Source of the DNA: Marinicella algicola
GTDB lineage: Bacteria; Pseudomonadota; Gammaproteobacteria; Xanthomonadales; Marinicellaceae
Direction: 5' to 3'
DNA length: 64,000 bases
NCBI RefSeq assembly: GCF_028401385.1
Contig: NZ_JAQOMR010000001.1
Span: 3,946,501 to 4,010,500 of the forward strand
The notes under the pieces are model-generated. The model was not told the origin of the DNA. It saw nothing but the letters and a program-made list of their open reading frames with translations, and searched no databases. The stretch's first letter is position 1. Every line of letters begins with the position of its first letter. Position numbers and translations under genes: made by a program. Below are positions 45,653 through 55,828 of this stretch, in pieces.

Positions 45653-46882
45653 TTACTTTCCGGTGATCTTATCGATCTGAGCCTGCGCCTGGTCAAGCGC
45701 TTGCTGCGGCGTCTTTGAGCCGGCAAGCGCTGACTGAAGCGCCGTCTGGATGGCCTTGGAAATCTTCGGCCATTCCGGATGTGGACCACGCGGCTGGGAA
45801 TACTGCATCTGCTCCAGGAACACCTGCAGGGCTTCGTCCTTGGCCTCGTTGCCGGTCGGCGGGATGTCGATGTCGTTGCGGGCCGGGATCTGGCCGAAAC
45901 GTTCGAACAGATCCTTGTCCTGCTCAGCGAAGAACTCGAGTGCCTTAAAGGCTTCTTCCGGGTGTTCTGTGGAGGAGAAAATCACCCAGTTGTAGTCGCC
46001 CATGGCGGACGAACGCGGCGATCCTTCGGAAGGGGTCGGCAGCAGCGTGACACCCCAGTCGAATTCTGCCTCGTCAGCCATCCGGTTGATTTCCCAGGGC
46101 CCTGAAATCGCCATCGCAGCATTACCGGCGTTGAACGTGGCGGTGGACGCCCATTGCGTACGCGAAACCGTATCCGGGGAAGCCAGACCTTCGTCAATCA
46201 GCGTCTTGAAGAACGAAAGCGCCTCGACGCCACCCTCGGAATTGATGTTCTCGTAATCGCCGCCGGCCATCTGAACGAAGGGAAGGAACTGGAAGGTTCC
46301 CTCTTCCGAGGCCTTGGCGGAGAAGGCAACGCCATAGACGTCGTTTTCCGGATCGTTGAGGACACGCGCGTCTTCGATCAACTCGTCCCAGGTCTTCGGC
46401 GGCTCTTCAATGCCGGCTTCCTCGAACATGTCCTTGTTGTAGAAAAGGGCAATCGTGTTGGTCGCCTTCGGAACACCGTAGATGCGACCATCCCAGGTTG
46501 CCGATGCCATCGGGCCTTCGAAATATTCGTCGACATTGATGATGTCGGACTGCTCGATCATATCCGTCAGGTCAAGCAGGGCGCCATTGGCGGCCAGCAT
46601 TGCCGTGTCGGGATTGTCGACGGCAAAGACGTCCGGCGCGCGGCCAACCGAATAGGCGCGCATCGCCTCGCTCATCAGATCGGCAAAGTTGACCTCGCGA
46701 TAGACGACATCGATATCTGCTTCGCTTTCATCAAATTCGCGTGCCAGGTCAGGCGTCGGCTGGCCGGTCTTGTCGACGGTCCAGATGTTGAGCGTGACCG
46801 GCTCCTGCGCAAGTGTCGGAGCAGCGGTTCCCAGGCTGATGGCAGCCGCAGAAACACAAAGCATTAGTTTAGCGCGATTCAT
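45653..46882 (-). CDS. Carbohydrate ABC transporter substrate-binding protein (family 1)
   Basis: A 409-residue periplasmic protein with a signal peptide (1-25, ending TLA). Motifs of the MalE/UgpB group are [60 protein letters not shown] and [20 protein letters not shown]. It is the first gene of the operon with two permeases, the ATPase and the alpha-xylosidase, so the ligand is probably an alpha-xyloside such as isoprimeverose or a xyloglucan fragment. That ligand is inferred from the enzyme. Confidence 0.93.
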   Translation of the reverse strand: MNRAKLMLCVSAAAISLGTAAPTLAQEPVTLNIWTVDKTGQPTPDLAREFDESEADIDVVYREVNFADLMSEAMRAYSVGRAPDVFAVDNPDTAMLAANGALLDLTDMIEQSDIINVDEYFEGPMASATWDGRIYGVPKATNTIALFYNKDMFEEAGIEEPPKTWDELIEDARVLNDPENDVYGVAFSAKASEEGTFQFLPFVQMAGGDYENINSEGGVEALSFFKTLIDEGLASPDTVSRTQWASTATFNAGNAAMAISGPWEINRMADEAEFDWGVTLLPTPSEGSPRSSAMGDYNWVIFSSTEHPEEAFKALEFFAEQDKDLFERFGQIPARNDIDIPPTGNEAKDEALQVFLEQMQYSQPRGPHPEWPKISKAIQTALQSALAGSKTPQQALDQAQAQIDKITGK

Positions 46883-47039
46883 AAATATTGCCTCCCGTAT
46901 AGGTTTACCGACCGTCCTCGGCCGGTCTCAACGGATTTTGTTTTTATGCGATCCGGCATGACTCCGAGCAAGCCATTCATCGCAGGATACCCTTTGACAA
47001 TCACTGACCGTTGGGTCCCGAAATCGCTAAAACACGCTC

Positions 47040-47053
47040 CGTAAACGTTTACG
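47040..47053. promoter_or_regulatory. LacI-family operator between the sugar operon and lacI-type gene
   Basis: CGTAAACGTTTACG is a perfect 14-bp palindrome with the central CG pair typical of LacI/PurR-family sites. It lies 157 bp upstream of the binding-protein gene and 61 bp upstream of the regulator gene, and could control both. Confidence 0.75.
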
Positions 47054-47114
47054 ACCATAGACATGGACTTGTTCTGATGTCAATAGAGGTACGAACCTCA
47101 AAATTGGAGAAATC

Positions 47115-48152
47115 ATGACGGGCATCCGCCAGCTCGCGAGCCACCTGCAACTTTCAATAGGTACAGTGTCACGTGCGCTTAACGGCAAGGCGGACGTGAA
47201 TGCGCAGACGCGTGAGCGGGTTTTGAAGGCTGCGGTTGAGCTTGGCTATGTGCCCAATCAGTCGGGTCGCAGCCTGCGCAAGGGCACCACCAGCACGGTC
47301 GGGCTGATCCTGACACAAGGCAACAGTCTGGGCGAGAACAATGACAATTTCTTCTTCGGCGTGATCCACGGTCTGCAAAGCGCGCTGAAGCAGCACAAGC
47401 TCGACCTTGTGTTGCTCTTGTGTTCGCGTGACGAGGATCAGGACAGTTTTCTCCAGCGAATGGTGGCCCAGCGCATCGTCGATGCGGTGATCCTGACGGG
47501 GACGCGCACACATGATGCGCGTTTCGATATTCTCCGGCGTGCCAACATGCCGTTTGTGACGCTTGGTCGCAGCGACAGCCTTGGCGACGCATCCTGGATC
47601 GACCTGGATTTCGAGGGTATAGCCCGCAGTTCTGTGACTCGTCTGTGCGGAAGGGGACACCGACGCATTGCGGTCGCCGTGCCGAATGTGGACGCCAATC
47701 TTGGCCCGCTGTTTCTTGATGGCTATCGTCAGGGGCTTGCGGATTGCGGCCTGGCGTTTGACGACAGTATCGTATTTCGTGCGGAGACCAGCGAGGAGGG
47801 TGGCTATGACGTGGCCGGCAAGGTGCTGGCCACTGAGAACCGGCCAACCGCGATCCTGCTGATCGCCGAGCTGATGTCGGTCGGCCTTTACCGCCGCCTT
47901 GGCGAGGCCGGGTTGAGGCCGGGCCGTGACCTTGCGGTGATTGCCGAGCGCGAGAGTCCGGTCGGGCGCTTCCTGCTGCCGCGGCTCACCTGTTTCCGTC
48001 TCGATCTCGATGCGTTGGGTCGTATGCTCGGCGAGATGCTACTGGCCAACGTGCCGGCCTTTGCAGAGGACCATCAGGGCGTTCCCAAAGGCAAGATCTG
48101 GCCGCTTGAGCTGGTCGAAGGCGAGAGCGATCCACCGCTTTTGTCATCCTGA
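47115..48152 (+). CDS. LacI-family transcriptional regulator
   Basis: A 345-residue repressor. The helix-turn-helix and hinge are GIRQLASHLQLSIGTVSRAL followed by NGKADVNAQTRERVLKAAVE and GYVPNQSGRSLRKGTTSTVG. The remaining part is a periplasmic-binding-protein-like sensor domain (FFFGVIHGLQSALKQHKLDL, RIVDAVILTGTRTHDARFDI). It is divergent from the alpha-xylosidase operon and probably releases the palindrome at 47040 when a xyloside or its product binds. Confidence 0.94.
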   Translation: MTGIRQLASHLQLSIGTVSRALNGKADVNAQTRERVLKAAVELGYVPNQSGRSLRKGTTSTVGLILTQGNSLGENNDNFFFGVIHGLQSALKQHKLDLVLLLCSRDEDQDSFLQRMVAQRIVDAVILTGTRTHDARFDILRRANMPFVTLGRSDSLGDASWIDLDFEGIARSSVTRLCGRGHRRIAVAVPNVDANLGPLFLDGYRQGLADCGLAFDDSIVFRAETSEEGGYDVAGKVLATENRPTAILLIAELMSVGLYRRLGEAGLRPGRDLAVIAERESPVGRFLLPRLTCFRLDLDALGRMLGEMLLANVPAFAEDHQGVPKGKIWPLELVEGESDPPLLSS

Positions 48153-48445
48153 GGATGGCGTTTGCGGTCAGCTCCATTGAAACCTCGATGATGAGTGGCA
48201 CGACATGGGCGCGTCTTTCAGCGCTTTCTGCCGATTCGAGCTTGTGCGGCTTTCATTTACCCGCAAAACCGTGCGTAACACGTTGGCTCGAATTGCCCTT
48301 ATTTCTGAGCGCATTGCACATTTTGTGGATCGGGGCCCGTTTGGGGGTGATGCAACCCCAAAATTGCAATATGGATCACATTCGCCGAGTTTTGGCGCGT
48401 GGCAGTAGCAATCTCAGGTGACCTGGTTTTGGAGTTTTATCGACG

Positions 48446-49003
48446 ATGGACGTTGCAGATACACCGATTCCCGATCTCTTTCTTCTGACGCCGAGGCGTT
48501 TCGGCGACGAGCGGGGGTTCTTTTCAGAGAGCTGGAACAGGAAGGTTCTGACCGATCTCGGGATCGATATCGATTTTGTCCAGGACAACCATTCGCTGTC
48601 GCGCACGGTCGGCACGGTGCGGGGCCTGCATTACCAGTCGCCGCCGCATGCGCAGGCCAAGCTGGTGCGTTGCGGGCGCGGCCGGATATTCGATGTCGCA
48701 GTCGATGTTCGCAAAGGCTCGCCGACATATGGCAAATGGCACGGTGTCGAACTCTCCTTTGAAAACGGCCAGCAGCTGATGATCCCCGCCGGTTTTCTGC
48801 ACGGCTTCATGACGCTGGAACCCGACAGTGAGATCATCTACAAGTGCTCTGATTATTATGCGCCCGAATGCGACGGGTCGGTGCGGTTTGACGATCCCGA
48901 TATCGGCATTGAATGGCCGCTCTCCGGTATCGACTTTACCGTTTCAGCAAAGGACCGCGACGCTCTGTCCTTCAAGGATTTCCAGAGCCCGTTCAGCGAC
49001 TGA
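48446..49003 (+). CDS. rfbC: dTDP-4-dehydrorhamnose 3,5-epimerase
   Basis: A 185-residue cupin enzyme that epimerises dTDP-4-dehydro-6-deoxyglucose at C3 and C5. Motifs are LTPRRFGDERGFFSESWNRK, FVQDNHSLSRTVGTVRGLHY with the catalytic His, and IPAGFLHGFMTLEPDSEIIY, then YKCSDYYAPECDGSVRFDDP with the catalytic Tyr. It is the first of four rfb genes in order C, B, D, A. The 293 bp between the lacI-type gene and this one hold no other gene that I can see. Confidence 0.96.
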   Translation: MDVADTPIPDLFLLTPRRFGDERGFFSESWNRKVLTDLGIDIDFVQDNHSLSRTVGTVRGLHYQSPPHAQAKLVRCGRGRIFDVAVDVRKGSPTYGKWHGVELSFENGQQLMIPAGFLHGFMTLEPDSEIIYKCSDYYAPECDGSVRFDDPDIGIEWPLSGIDFTVSAKDRDALSFKDFQSPFSD

Positions 49004-49012
49004 GGTACAATC

Positions 49013-50056
49013 ATGAAGTTACTCGTTACCGGTGGAGCCGGCTTTATCGGTTCTGCCGTCGTCCGCCTCGCCATTTCCCGCGGTTACAGCGTCGTCAACG
49101 TGGATGCGCTGACCTATGCCGCCTGTCTCGACAATGTCGCAAACGTTGCCGACAGCCCGCTCTATGCTTTCGAGCAGGCCGATATCCGAGACCGCGCGGC
49201 GCTTGACAGGGTATTTGCGAAACACACGCCCGATATCGTCATGCACCTTGCTGCCGAAAGCCATGTCGACCGGTCGATCGACGGGCCCGGCGACTTCATC
49301 GAGACCAATATCAACGGCACATACAACATGCTGGAAGCGGCGCGCAGCTACTGGGCCGAAAAGGGCAAGCCGGAAGGCTTCCGTTTCCATCATATTTCGA
49401 CAGATGAAGTCTTCGGTTCGCTCGGTGAGACCGGGATGTTCACAGAAGACACCCCTTACGATCCGCGTTCGCCTTATTCCTCTTCCAAGGCCGCGTCTGA
49501 TCATCTGGTGCGTGCCTGGCATGAAACCTACGGCCTGCCGGTGCTGGTCACCAATTGCTCCAACAATTACGGCCCCTACCATTTCCCGGAAAAGCTGATC
49601 CCGGTGGTGATCCTCAACGCACTCGCCGGAAAACCGATCCCGGTTTATGGCAAGGGCGAAAACATCCGCGACTGGCTGTTTGTGGAAGATCATGCCGAAG
49701 CGCTTCTGACGGTCGTGGAAAAGGGAAGGCCCGGTCGCAGCTATAATATCGGCGGTGAAAACGAGCGGACCAATCTTGAGCTTGTGAAGACCATCTGTGC
49801 GCTGCTCGACGACAAGCAGCCGCTTTCCGAAGGTTCCTATGCAGACCAGATCACATTCGTGACCGACAGGCCCGGCCATGACATGCGTTATGCCATCGAT
49901 CCCAAACGCGTCAGAGAAGAGCTCGGTTGGCGGCCGTCGGTGACGGTTGAAGAGGGACTGGAAAAGACGGTGCAGTGGTATCTCGACAATGAGGACTGGT
50001 GGCGCGCCCTGCAGAGCCGCAGTGGTGTCGGCGCGAGGCTGGGAGTGAAGGCATGA
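49013..50056 (+). CDS. rfbB: dTDP-glucose 4,6-dehydratase
   Basis: A 347-residue extended short-chain dehydrogenase. The NAD site is [20 protein letters not shown]; catalytic residues are in [20 protein letters not shown] (Thr-Asp-Glu) and [20 protein letters not shown] (YxxxK). [20 protein letters not shown] is a further signature. It converts dTDP-glucose to the 4-keto-6-deoxy sugar. It starts 9 bp after rfbC and its stop overlaps the rfbD ATG. Confidence 0.97.
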   Translation: MKLLVTGGAGFIGSAVVRLAISRGYSVVNVDALTYAACLDNVANVADSPLYAFEQADIRDRAALDRVFAKHTPDIVMHLAAESHVDRSIDGPGDFIETNINGTYNMLEAARSYWAEKGKPEGFRFHHISTDEVFGSLGETGMFTEDTPYDPRSPYSSSKAASDHLVRAWHETYGLPVLVTNCSNNYGPYHFPEKLIPVVILNALAGKPIPVYGKGENIRDWLFVEDHAEALLTVVEKGRPGRSYNIGGENERTNLELVKTICALLDDKQPLSEGSYADQITFVTDRPGHDMRYAIDPKRVREELGWRPSVTVEEGLEKTVQWYLDNEDWWRALQSRSGVGARLGVKA

Positions 50057-50901
50057 TTGTCGTTTTTGGCCAAACGGGCCAGGTCGCAAGCGAGCTCAGC
50101 GCCATTCTGCCAGACGCTCGTTTTCTGTCGCGCAGCGCGGCCGATCTTGCCGATCCGGCCGCATGCGGGGAGGTGATCAGACGCCTTGCGCCCGAAGCCG
50201 TCATCAATGCCGCCGCCTATACGGCAGTCGACAAGGCCGAAAGCGAAGAAGAAACCGCGCTCAGGATCAATGGTGAGGCGCCTGGTGAAATGGCCCATGC
50301 CTGTGCCGAGCGCGGCATTCCGCTGGTTCATATCTCCACCGATTATGTTTTCGGTGGCACTGGCGAGACGCCGTTTTCTGTTGATCACCATACGGCTCCG
50401 CTCGGCGCTTATGGACGGACCAAGCTTGCCGGTGAACGGGCTATCACGGAAAACTGTCCCACCTACGCCGTGTTGCGCACCAGCTGGGTGTTCTCCGCTC
50501 ACGGCAGCAACTTCCTGAAGACCATGCTGCGGCTTTCCGAAACCCGCGATACGCTGAATGTCGTCGGCGATCAGATTGGCGGGCCGACTTCGGCACGGGC
50601 AATCGCCGTTGCCTGCAAGACAATCGCCGAACAGTTGATGACCGATCCCGGTAAGTCCGGGATCTATCATTTCTCCGGTTCGCCGGATGTCAGCTGGGCC
50701 GATTTCGCTCGCGCGATCTTCAAGGCGGCCGGCAAGACCATGACTGTCAACGACATACCGACCTCGGAATATCCGACGCCGGCCGTCCGGCCGCTGAATT
50801 CCCGCCTCGATTGCTCCACGCTTTCGAACTTCGGCCTTGAGCGGCCGGACTGGGAAAAAGACATGAATGACATTCTCGAAACGCTCGGAGCAAAAGCATG
50901 A
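50053..50901 (+). CDS. rfbD: dTDP-4-dehydrorhamnose reductase
   Basis: A 282-residue SDR-type reductase starting [20 protein letters not shown] at ATG 50053. It contains [40 protein letters not shown] and [20 protein letters not shown] (YxxxK). It reduces the 4-keto group to give dTDP-L-rhamnose. The gene overlaps both neighbours by four bases (ATGA), so translation is coupled. Confidence 0.96.
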   Translation: MIVVFGQTGQVASELSAILPDARFLSRSAADLADPAACGEVIRRLAPEAVINAAAYTAVDKAESEEETALRINGEAPGEMAHACAERGIPLVHISTDYVFGGTGETPFSVDHHTAPLGAYGRTKLAGERAITENCPTYAVLRTSWVFSAHGSNFLKTMLRLSETRDTLNVVGDQIGGPTSARAIAVACKTIAEQLMTDPGKSGIYHFSGSPDVSWADFARAIFKAAGKTMTVNDIPTSEYPTPAVRPLNSRLDCSTLSNFGLERPDWEKDMNDILETLGAKA

Positions 50902-51794
50902 CCCAACGCAAAGGCATCATTCTGGCCGGGGGCTCCGGTACGCGTCTTTACCCGCTGACACTGGCGATTTCCAAACAGCTGATGCCAGTCTACGACAAGC
51001 CGATGATCTATTATCCGCTCTCAGTTCTGATGCTGAGCGGGATTCGCGAGATCGCGATCATCACCACGCCTGGAGACCAAGAACAGTTTCGCAAACTTCT
51101 GGGCGACGGCGGCCAGTGGGGCCTGTCGCTGACCTATATCGTGCAGCCCTCGCCGGATGGCCTGGCGCAGGCCTATATCCTGGCAGAGGATTTTCTTGAC
51201 GGCGCACCGTCTGCCATGGTGCTCGGTGACAACATCTATTTCGGGCACGGTCTGCCCGACATTCTGGAAAGCGCGGACCGCAAGGAGAAGGGTGGAACCG
51301 TGTTCGGCTATTATGTTGCCGACCCGGAACGCTACGGTGTTGTTGCTTTCGACAAGAGCGGCAACGTCAGGGAGATCGTCGAAAAGCCGGAGGTTTCGCC
51401 GTCGAACTATGCAGTCACCGGGCTTTACTTTCTGGATGGCGAAGCGCCTGCCCGTGCACGGGCGGTCAAGCCTTCATCACGCGGCGAACTTGAGATCGTC
51501 ACCCTGCTTGAGAGCTACCTCCACGATGGTTCCTTGAACGTTGAACGCATGGGACGCGGCTATGCCTGGCTTGATACCGGCACCCATTCGAGCCTGCTCG
51601 ATGCCGGCAATTTTGTACGCACCCTTTCGGTGCGGCAGGGCATGCAGTCGGGCTGTCCGGAAGAGATCGCCTATCGCCATGGCTGGATCGATGATGCGAC
51701 CATGGAAGCGCATGCGGAGCGGTTCAGGAAGACGGACTATGGCGCCTATCTGTTCAACCTTCTGAATGCGACGCCTGACCATCCCGTCGGCTAA
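50898..51794 (+). CDS. rfbA: Glucose-1-phosphate thymidylyltransferase
   Basis: A 298-residue nucleotidyltransferase. Its start KGIILAGGSGTRLYPLTLAI carries the nucleotide-binding G-x-G-T-R motif, followed by KQLMPVYDKPMIYYPLSVLM with the catalytic Lys; VLGDNIYFGHGLPDILESAD and EKPEVSPSNYAVTGLYFLDG complete the active site. It makes dTDP-glucose, the first step of the rhamnose pathway, although it is the last gene of the operon. Confidence 0.97.
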   Translation: MTQRKGIILAGGSGTRLYPLTLAISKQLMPVYDKPMIYYPLSVLMLSGIREIAIITTPGDQEQFRKLLGDGGQWGLSLTYIVQPSPDGLAQAYILAEDFLDGAPSAMVLGDNIYFGHGLPDILESADRKEKGGTVFGYYVADPERYGVVAFDKSGNVREIVEKPEVSPSNYAVTGLYFLDGEAPARARAVKPSSRGELEIVTLLESYLHDGSLNVERMGRGYAWLDTGTHSSLLDAGNFVRTLSVRQGMQSGCPEEIAYRHGWIDDATMEAHAERFRKTDYGAYLFNLLNATPDHPVG

Positions 51795-51806
51795 AGCATA
51801 TCAACA

Positions 51807-51826
51807 GTCAGGTGATATCACCTGAC
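51807..51826. repeat. 20-bp perfect palindrome sharing its core with 15482-15513
   Basis: GTCAGGTGATATCACCTGAC is a perfect palindrome 12 bp after the rfbA stop. The outer eight bases of each arm are the same as in the 32-bp inverted repeat at 15482-15513, which also lies between converging genes. Confidence 0.65.
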
Positions 51827-51839
51827 GATCGTAAACGCA

Positions 51840-51866
51840 GCAGGCCGGTCAAAAAGACCGGCCTGC
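51840..51866. terminator. Shared hairpin between converging rfbA and ask
   Basis: GCAGGCCGGTC (51840-51850), AAAAA, GACCGGCCTGC (51856-51866): an 11-bp perfect stem between the rfbA stop and the ask stop. There is no clear T-run, but the position suggests a shared transcription end. Confidence 0.65.
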
Positions 51867-51899
51867 ATTCCTCTCCGTGGTGTCTCATAACACCGATGA

Positions 51900-53321
51900 T
51901 TACGCCGCCTTTGAAAGGGCAGGACGTTCGCTTTCCGAAAGCGCGCGGTGAAGTGCGATGATCACCGGATCAAGCGCGTCGCGGTCGACAATGAACTGCA
52001 CATCGACATTGCGCGGCCCTGGCTTGCGCCAATCGCCTCATGACCGGCTGCGGCAATCGCCTGAAGGCCACGCGTCAGCACCGACAGGCCGCTTAAGTCC
52101 CGGCCGACGACCGAAGCCATGGCAATGGCTCTGGACGGATTTCCGCCGACGGGCAGCGTTCCGACATGTCCTTTTCCACCCGGCGCAGAACCTTGAGCGA
52201 ACTGTCGACATAATGGGTGATGGTGTTGGCGTTGGAGACCTTGGAGACGATCCTGACCTTGTGGCGGGTCAGGACATCAAGGATCGCAGCGTCATAGCCC
52301 TTCACACCGACCATGTCCTGCTCGAACACTTCCAGTGCATAAAGATCGAGACCGGTGACGATCTCGACGCCGGGTGTTTCCGCTGGCTGGTCGTCAATCA
52401 GCGTACCCGGATCCTGCGGCTCGAAGGCGTTGGTGACACGCAGCGGCACGGCGGCACGGCGCAGCGTCTTGGCAGCCTTCGGGTGGATTGCCTCCATGCC
52501 GAGATTGGACAGCTGGTCGGCGACATCGTAATTGGTGCGCCCGAGTTTGCGCACAGCATCGGCGCCGACAAGTGCGGGATCGGCGGACGACAGGTGGAAT
52601 TCCTTGTGAATGATCGCCTCGCTGGCACCCGAAAGCGCGGCCAGACGCGAAAAGGTCACCTCGGAATAACCACGGTCGAACTCGCTCATCAGCCCTTCGA
52701 TGCATTGTGCGTAGCCGGTGACAATCGGCATCTCGCTATCGAGATCGATACCGTCGATCCCTGGCGGATACGGTCATCGAGGCTGAGGTCGCCCTCGTCA
52801 TGCCAGCCGGACAAGTCGACAAAGCGGGCATTGACGCCCTTGCGTTTCAACAGCAGCGTGGTGACGAAGGCCGAATGCGCTTCGCCAAGCCCCGACAGCA
52901 ATTCGCGGATCTGGCTCATATGCTCGGTCAGCCGGAAATGACCGTAGGAGCAAAGACGCTGCAGGTCGATCAAGCAGTTGCGGGCACCCAGTATACGCTC
53001 GTGGACGAAGGCATCGGCGCGTTCGATGTCGGCCGGGTTGTCCAGCACCTTGACGTGGGATTCTTTCATGGCCTCGGCAACCCGGTCCAGCCGGTCGTGC
53101 CAGCCATGATGGCTCTGATTGTTGACGAAGGCTGCATAGACGCCGGGCTCACCGGTCTTCTTGTGCTCAAGCAGAAGATTGGTGATGCCGCCAAAGGCAG
53201 AGACCACGAAAATCCGTCCGTAAAGCTCAGCCTTGCGCCGTTTGCCGATGATCAGCGTATCGCTGAGTTCATCGATACGGGACATCGAGGTCCCGCCGAT
53301 CTTTTCGACTGTATGGGGCAT
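51900..53321 (-). CDS. ask: Aspartate kinase of the ectoine operon (frame broken three times)
   Basis: An ectoine-specific aspartokinase of about 474 residues after repair. It starts MPHTVEKIGGTSMSRIDELS at ATG 53321 (KIGGTSM is the kinase motif). Three single-base additions are needed: at CCC 52759-52761 (giving DRIRQGIDGIDLDSEMPIVT), CC 52161-52162 (giving MSGTLPVGGNPSRAIAMASV) and CCC 52017-52019 (giving IGASQGPRNVDVQFIVDRDA). The tail has ACT-like sequences (VIIALHRALSESERPALSKA). It makes aspartyl phosphate and relieves feedback limits on ectoine synthesis. It follows ectC by 4 bp. The breaks, all in short G/C runs, look like sequencing errors. Confidence 0.9.
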
Positions 53322-53325
53322 GATA

Positions 53326-53723
53326 TCAGGCGTTTTCCTCCGCCGGTGCATAGGAACCATCTTCGCGGTGGACTTCCGTGCCCGTGACCGGGGATTGAAG
53401 CAGCAGGCCATTACCAGTTCCTCTTCGGAACGCAGAATATGACGGTCATGCTCGTTCAGCGCATACATCACACCGGGCTTGATCGGATGGGTCTCGCCGG
53501 TGGCGATATCGGTGATCGAGCCCTTGCCCTTGATGCAATAGACGCTTTCGAAATGGTGCTTGTATTCGAAGGTATGCTCCGAACCAGCATCGAGAATTGT
53601 GATGTGGAAGGAAAAACCCATGCCGTCTCCGGCCAGCAGCATCCGGATCGAGCGCCATTTGGCATCCGCGACCACACGGTCCTGATCGTTTTCGTTGATT
53701 TCGTTCAAGTCACGTACAATCAT
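53326..53723 (-). CDS. ectC: L-ectoine synthase EctC (frame broken once)
   Basis: A cupin enzyme of about 132 residues that cyclises N-gamma-acetyl-diaminobutyrate to ectoine. MIVRDLNEINENDQDRVVAD, SFHITILDAGSEHTFEYKHH and FESVYCIKGKGSITDIATGE with GVMYALNEHDRHILRSEEEL cover the metal-binding cupin core. The frame breaks at GGGG 53390-53393; one added C on the coding strand gives CFNPPVTGTEVHREDGSYAP and the stop at 53326. The C-terminal PPVTG-EVH is diagnostic of EctC. The break is probably a sequencing error. Confidence 0.95.
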
Positions 53724-53728
53724 GGTGC

Positions 53729-55015
53729 TTACTCCGCTGCAAGCTGGGTTTTCGCCGCGATCGTTTCGCGGACGGCTTCGAGGAGAATGGCGAAGCCTTC
53801 GTTGAAGGTTTCTTCCGAGGTGGTCAGCGGCGCCAGCACCTTGACCACCTGGTCCTCATTGCCGGAGGTTTCGATGATGAGGCCCTTGTCGAAGGAACGG
53901 GCGCAGATTTCTTCTGCCAGTTCACCCGTGCCGACATCAACACCCTGCATCAGGCCACGACCCTTGAGCGTGGCGGCGGGAATTTCGGCAGCAATCCTGG
54001 AAAGCGCGCCGGTCAGCATCGTGCTTTTCTCGGCCAACTCCTTCTGGAATGCATCGTCGGCCCAGAATTTTTCGATGGCAACGCGTGCGGTGACGAAGGC
54101 GTGAGTGTTGCCGCGGAACGTGCCATTATGTTCGGCCGGGCCGAAAATATCATGCTTGGGACGGACCAGAACCAGCGCCATCGGCAGGCCAAAACCGGAA
54201 ACCGACTTCGCCATGGTGACGATATCCGGCGTCACGCCCATTTCCTCGAAGGAGAAGAAGTGGCCGGTGCGGCCGGAGCCTGCCTGAATGTCGTCGATGA
54301 TCAGCAGGGCACCGTGATCGCGGGCAATATCGGCCATCCGGCGCACAAATTCGGGAGACGCAGCATTGAGGCCGCCTTCGCCCTGCACTGTCTCAAACAT
54401 GATTGCAGCCGGCGCATCGACGCCGCTGGACGGGTCGGACAGCATTTGTTCGAGAAGGGCAGCACTGTCGACGCCTTTGGCATAGTCATCATAAGGGATG
54501 CGCGTAACGCCGGACGTATCCATCGAAGCGCCGCCGCGGTGGTAGCCGTTACCCGTCGCGGCAAGGGCGCCCATGGTCACGCCGTGAAAGCCGTTGGTAA
54601 AGGCAATCACATTGGTGCGGCCGGTTGATTTGCGGGCAATCTTCATTGCGGCTTCGACGGCATTGGCGCCGGTCGGGCCGGTGAACATCACCTTGTGGTC
54701 CATGCCGCGCGGCTTCAGGATATGGGTTTCCATCGCCTTCAGGAAGTCGCTCTTGGCATTGGTGTGCAGGTCGAGGCCCTGGGCGATACCGTCAGACGAA
54801 ATATGCTCGATAAGCGCGGCTTTCATGTCGGCGTCATTGTGGCCGTAGTTCAACGAGGAACAGCCGGCCAGGAAGTCGATCCAGCGGTTTCCGTCGACGT
54901 CGAAGATTTCCGATCCGCTGGCGCGGGTGAATACAGCCGGCATGCTGCGGCAATAAGAGCGTGCGGCACTTTCGCGGCGCGTGAAAACATCATTCTTGAT
55001 CATGTCCATAGGCAT
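53729..55015 (-). CDS. ectB: Diaminobutyrate-2-oxoglutarate transaminase EctB
   Basis: A 428-residue class III aminotransferase. It converts aspartate semialdehyde to L-2,4-diaminobutyrate. Motifs are RSYCRSMPAVFTRASGSEIF, the PLP-phosphate loop MFTGPTGANAVEAAMKIARK, TNGFHGVTMGALAATGNGYH, LLIIDDIQAGSGRTGHFFSF with the PLP Asp, and TMAKSVSGFGLPMALVLVRP with the Schiff-base Lys. It lies 56 bp after ectA and 5 bp before ectC. Confidence 0.97.
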   Translation of the reverse strand: MPMDMIKNDVFTRRESAARSYCRSMPAVFTRASGSEIFDVDGNRWIDFLAGCSSLNYGHNDADMKAALIEHISSDGIAQGLDLHTNAKSDFLKAMETHILKPRGMDHKVMFTGPTGANAVEAAMKIARKSTGRTNVIAFTNGFHGVTMGALAATGNGYHRGGASMDTSGVTRIPYDDYAKGVDSAALLEQMLSDPSSGVDAPAAIMFETVQGEGGLNAASPEFVRRMADIARDHGALLIIDDIQAGSGRTGHFFSFEEMGVTPDIVTMAKSVSGFGLPMALVLVRPKHDIFGPAEHNGTFRGNTHAFVTARVAIEKFWADDAFQKELAEKSTMLTGALSRIAAEIPAATLKGRGLMQGVDVGTGELAEEICARSFDKGLIIETSGNEDQVVKVLAPLTTSEETFNEGFAILLEAVRETIAAKTQLAAE

Positions 55016-55071
55016 GACGTGTCCTTTCGCTTGAAGCGATTAGAGAGAAACTGGTTTGGGCAGGCCGCGTC

Positions 55072-55605
55072 TTAAGCGGCGTTGGCGAGCGTGTCCGCTT
55101 CCGGCAGGGTGATCGTCACCATGTGCTCGGTATCGTGATGCCCGTCGAAATGGGCATCGCGCTCGTAATGCGGCTCATCATTGAGTTCGCCACCGATCGA
55201 GCGGGTGAAGCTCTTGAACAACCCCCAAGAGGCATCGTTATCCTCGGTGATGGTCGTTTTCAGGTGGCTGATGTCGTCGCAGGCATCACGCTCGATCAAA
55301 TTGAACAGCATCTTCTTGCCGAGGCCGAGACCGCGCGCCTTTTCGCCGACGGCGACCTGCCAAACGAACAATTCCTGCCTGGCGGGAATAAGGTGGCCGG
55401 AAATCCAGCCAACGATCTCTCCGTCAAGTTCGGCGACAACACAGGTATCCGCGAAATGTTCGGCCTGAATGAGATTGCAATACATCGAATTTTCGTCGAG
55501 CGGCTTGCAGCTCTTCACAAGTGACCAGATCTGGGCCCCGTCCGCTGCAGTGGGTTTGCGCAGGCGGGGCGTGCTGGATCGGGGCTTGGTGACATTCCGG
55601 GACAT
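55072..55605 (-). CDS. ectA: Diaminobutyrate acetyltransferase EctA
   Basis: A 177-residue GNAT acetyltransferase that makes N-gamma-acetyl-2,4-diaminobutyrate. RKPTAADGAQIWSLVKSCKP, LDENSMYCNLIQAEHFADTC, FVWQVAVGEKARGLGLGKKM (acetyl-CoA loop R-G-x-G-L-G) and HLKTTITEDNDASWGLFKSF are typical of EctA. It heads the ectABC-ask operon. An inverted repeat at 55624-55644, close to the start, is the best candidate for EctR control. Confidence 0.96.
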   Translation of the reverse strand: MSRNVTKPRSSTPRLRKPTAADGAQIWSLVKSCKPLDENSMYCNLIQAEHFADTCVVAELDGEIVGWISGHLIPARQELFVWQVAVGEKARGLGLGKKMLFNLIERDACDDISHLKTTITEDNDASWGLFKSFTRSIGGELNDEPHYERDAHFDGHHDTEHMVTITLPEADTLANAA

Positions 55606-55623
55606 GGTCTGACCTCGTTTCGT

Positions 55624-55644
55624 TTAGTTAGGCTTCCTAAGTAA
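55624..55644. promoter_or_regulatory. Candidate EctR operator upstream of ectA
   Basis: TTAGTTAGG, CTT, CCTAAGTAA: 9-bp arms complementary at eight positions, 18 bp upstream of the ectA start. MarR-family EctR proteins bind such short palindromes near the ectA promoter, and a divergent marR-type gene starts 184 bp away. Confidence 0.62.
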
Positions 55645-55828
55645 ATAATTCTTCCGCAAACATCAACCCTCTATCCGGGATCGTCATAAAACCATAAAAG
55701 GGATCAAAAACCGCGAAATTCTCCGGAAGTTGCTGAGAATCAAGGCGCTCATGCGTTTCACAACGCCTAAATATTTATGATGATTTTTTGGCTGTTTATC
55801 ACTTTGGTCTTCGTGCCATAATGGAACC

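Noticed and set aside
48411..48426. CAGGTGACCTG upstream of rfbC as a third copy of the dispersed palindrome
   Set aside because: Only a 5-bp inverted repeat with a different core and position; not the same element.
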